Assembly: GCA_027048265.1 (NCBI GenBank)
Contig: JALTXS010000021.1
Location: forward strand, 1 to 5,992
DNA from: Desulfurococcales archaeon
Lineage (GTDB): Archaea; Thermoproteota; Thermoprotei_A; Sulfolobales; Fervidicoccaceae
Reading direction: 5' to 3'
DNA: 5,992 nt
Below, one piece after another: positions 4,873 through 5,992 of the stretch; the stretch's first letter is position 1, and each line of letters opens with the position of its first letter. The notes below the pieces were generated by a model, which was not told the DNA's origin, did not search any database, and saw only the letters and a program-made list of their open reading frames with translations. Made by a program: the position numbers and the translations under genes.

Positions 4873-5613
4873 TTAGAAGAGACCCTCCAACTTCTCAGTC
4901 ACAATCCTCCGAGCCTCCTCCTTGTCAATGACAGACACCTTCCCCCTCTTCAGGACCTCCTTAAGCCTCGACACGTCCTCAAGGCTCTCGAAATCTCCCT
5001 CGAACTCCGCCAAAATCCTCTTTGCCTCCCCTGCCCTGCTCTCCACGACAATGGCATCAACATGAGCCCTTCCCTCAACGCTAACCAGGGCCGCTACTCC
5101 TATTGTCCTGCCCTGGGGATTCTTTAGAACTATTATCTTCTCCCCCGCCTTGTTCTCCCCCAGGAAGGATGCCTCGCCTATCTCCAGCTCCTCAACGTGC
5201 CTCTCCGCCTCACCCCTCCTAACCTCCTCTGCCTGCTCGCCCACAACCTCCCTCTCAGCCTCGCTCACGGGGGCGGAGAGAACCTCGCTGAGGTTCTCCA
5301 CCGTCTCCTCAACCTTCTTCTGTACCTCCTCGTCAGGCACTCGTCTGAAGGCCTCGACTTGGAGGCTCCCGTAGTCCCATACTATCTTCCCCCCTCTGAC
5401 ATCGTACTCTATCCTCACCCTCACCACGTCGCCCTTATCCAGCTTAAGGCTCTCAACTAGTATCTTGAAGAGTACACGGTTGAGCTCCGCCGCAGCCCTG
5501 ACAACCTCCCTCGCGTCAACGCCCAGTCCCTTGGCCTGTGCGAAGAGGGTTCTCCTAACCTTGTCCGCGTAGGCGCCTGCTATGACCAGTCCTGTGCTCA
5601 GCCTCTGGGCCAT
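4873..5613 (-). CDS. DUF2258-family archaeal protein, 246 aa
   Basis: The N-terminal 100 residues match the archaeal DUF2258 family as I recall it: the opening RLSTGLVIAGAYADKVRRTL (4-23), followed by helix-rich sequence with ELNRVLFKILV (43-53). The biochemical role of the family is not known to me. Next comes a strand-rich part containing KGDVVRVRIEYDV (60-72). Residues 93-147 are a Glu/Arg-rich, probably helical linker that could form a coiled coil. Residues 148-246 form a second domain with alternating strands and helices (KIIVLKNPQGRTIGVAALVS, 159-178). No signal peptide, membrane span or Cys is present, so a soluble cytosolic protein is expected. ATG 5613 is chosen over GTG 5622 and GTG 5619 because GGGGTG (5625-5620) then lies six bases upstream. 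It is transcribed alone: terminators separate it from the aminomutase gene, and the next gene is divergent. Confidence 0.72.
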   Translation of the reverse strand: MAQRLSTGLVIAGAYADKVRRTLFAQAKGLGVDAREVVRAAAELNRVLFKILVESLKLDKGDVVRVRIEYDVRGGKIVWDYGSLQVEAFRRVPDEEVQKKVEETVENLSEVLSAPVSEAEREVVGEQAEEVRRGEAERHVEELEIGEASFLGENKAGEKIIVLKNPQGRTIGVAALVSVEGRAHVDAIVVESRAGEAKRILAEFEGDFESLEDVSRLKEVLKRGKVSVIDKEEARRIVTEKLEGLF

Positions 5614-5615
5614 AA

Positions 5616-5661
5616 TCACCACCCCTCAAGTGGTGTCCGTTGCGTCTTATATGTTATAATA
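5616..5661 (-). promoter_or_regulatory. Promoter and ribosome-binding site of the DUF2258 gene
   Basis: On the minus strand CATATAAG (5653-5646), with an overlapping AT-rich alternative at 5661-5654, would start transcription near 5623-5632 and give a leader of 10-20 bases. GAGGGGTGGTGA (5627-5616) is the ribosome-binding region and decides the ATG at 5613. Confidence 0.5.
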
Positions 5662-5674
5662 TGTGGGGAAGGCA

Positions 5675-5736
5675 ATAAGTATATGACCATCCAGCCACCG
5701 TGGCATGCATGCTCCCAGGAACGCGATTCCAGGTGA
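5675..5736 (+). promoter_or_regulatory. Promoter and Shine-Dalgarno site of the 5740 gene
   Basis: The TATA-like ATAAGTATAT (5675-5684) predicts initiation near 5704-5708. The leader would carry GGTGA at 5732-5736, three bases before the ATG at 5740. A perfect 10-bp palindrome, GCATGCATGC (5703-5712), sits on the expected initiation site and could be an operator. Confidence 0.45.
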
Positions 5737-5739
5737 GCC

Positions 5740-5992
5740 ATGTTAGTGGATGAGGAGGTTCAGCTCACACCCATACACGCAAGCGGCTACTTCAGGGTGG
5801 CACCCGGTCAGGAGGTTTTGCAGGTACTGGTCTTCAAATACCTTGACCCCCAGGGCTATTACTGGAGCCTGCTCGAGACCGGCGACAAGGGCGCAGTGGA
5901 GCGGGAAAAGAGCATCCTCTCCCACAACATGCAGGCTGCCCTGGATGAGGAGAGGGTTGAGTTCAACGGAAAGCGTACCCGGCCCAGGGTCA
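5740..5992 (+). CDS. Unrecognised protein, N-terminal 84 codons (3' partial)
   Basis: ATG 5740 follows GGTGA at 5732-5736 and is the first start after the in-frame TGA at 5734-5736. The frame then stays open to the window edge (84 full codons plus one base). The visible part is soluble and mixed in charge. It is strand-like from residue 7 to 34 (GYFRVAPGQEVLQVLVFKYL, 16-35), has an aromatic cluster GYYW (39-42), then a charged helix (48-72) and a basic end. It has no Cys, signal peptide or membrane span. I do not recognise the family. It shares a 126-bp divergent promoter region with the DUF2258 gene, which may imply joint regulation but says nothing firm about function. Confidence 0.72.
   Translation, partial: MLVDEEVQLTPIHASGYFRVAPGQEVLQVLVFKYLDPQGYYWSLLETGDKGAVEREKSILSHNMQAALDEERVEFNGKRTRPRV

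Noticed and set aside
4837..5460. Plus-strand ORFs opposite the DUF2258 gene
   Set aside because: They are antisense shadows, Leu/Pro/Ser-rich, with no ribosome-binding sites.
5743..5925. 60-codon minus-strand ORF at the window end
   Set aside because: It overlaps the plus-strand gene at 5740, which has a proper GGTGA site and a continuous open frame; the antisense reading has no such support.

Overview
The window looks like chromosomal DNA of a hyperthermophilic archaeon, most likely a crenarchaeon of the Desulfurococcales/Pyrodictiaceae type. The evidence is G+C-rich coding sequence with heavy use of AGG/AGA for Arg and ATA for Ile, GGTGA-type Shine-Dalgarno sites, TATA-like boxes, T-tract terminators, and a protein matching the archaeal DUF2258 family. 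No tRNA, rRNA, CRISPR array, transposase or phage gene is visible.

Layout. (1) Positions 3-857, plus strand: the C-terminal 284 residues of an NrfD/PsrC-type membrane anchor of a respiratory oxidoreductase, cut by the window edge. (2) Positions 858-1384: a gene-poor, lower-GC stretch of about 530 bases. It starts with a T-tract terminator and holds a 10-bp tandem repeat, five copies of TCTAGG in both orientations, a chain of small inverted repeats and a weak 33-codon ORF. (3) Positions 1385-2774, plus strand: a two-gene operon of an unrecognised 224-aa protein followed, one base after its stop, by a LysE-superfamily membrane exporter with a His-Gly-rich N-terminus. (4) Positions 2768-4660, minus strand: a 630-aa KamA-family radical SAM/PLP aminomutase, convergent with the exporter and overlapping it by 7 bp. 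It keeps the CxxxCxxC cluster motif and the PLP lysine. Its two substrate side-chain positions are Lys and Asn instead of the two Asp of lysine 2,3-aminomutase, which points to a glutamate 2,3-aminomutase making beta-glutamate. (5) Positions 4661-4872: very AT-rich DNA carrying the aminomutase promoter, a perfect palindrome near its start, and T-tract terminators of the next gene. (6) Positions 4873-5613, minus strand: a DUF2258 protein. (7) Positions 5614-5739: a divergent promoter region. (8) Positions 5740-5992, plus strand: the first 84 codons of an unrecognised gene that runs off the window.

How the genes fit together: the aminomutase would isomerise alpha-glutamate to beta-glutamate, a known compatible solute in some archaea. 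The neighbouring LysE-type exporter belongs to a superfamily that moves amino acids or metal ions, but the two genes are convergent rather than co-transcribed, so a functional link is only a guess. The NrfD fragment belongs to an energy-metabolism locus mostly upstream of the window. I see no defence system, mobile element or obviously new multi-gene system. The points most worth a second look are the Lys/Asn substitutions and the roughly 205-residue N-terminal extension of the aminomutase, and the structured, repeat-bearing stretch at 858-1384.
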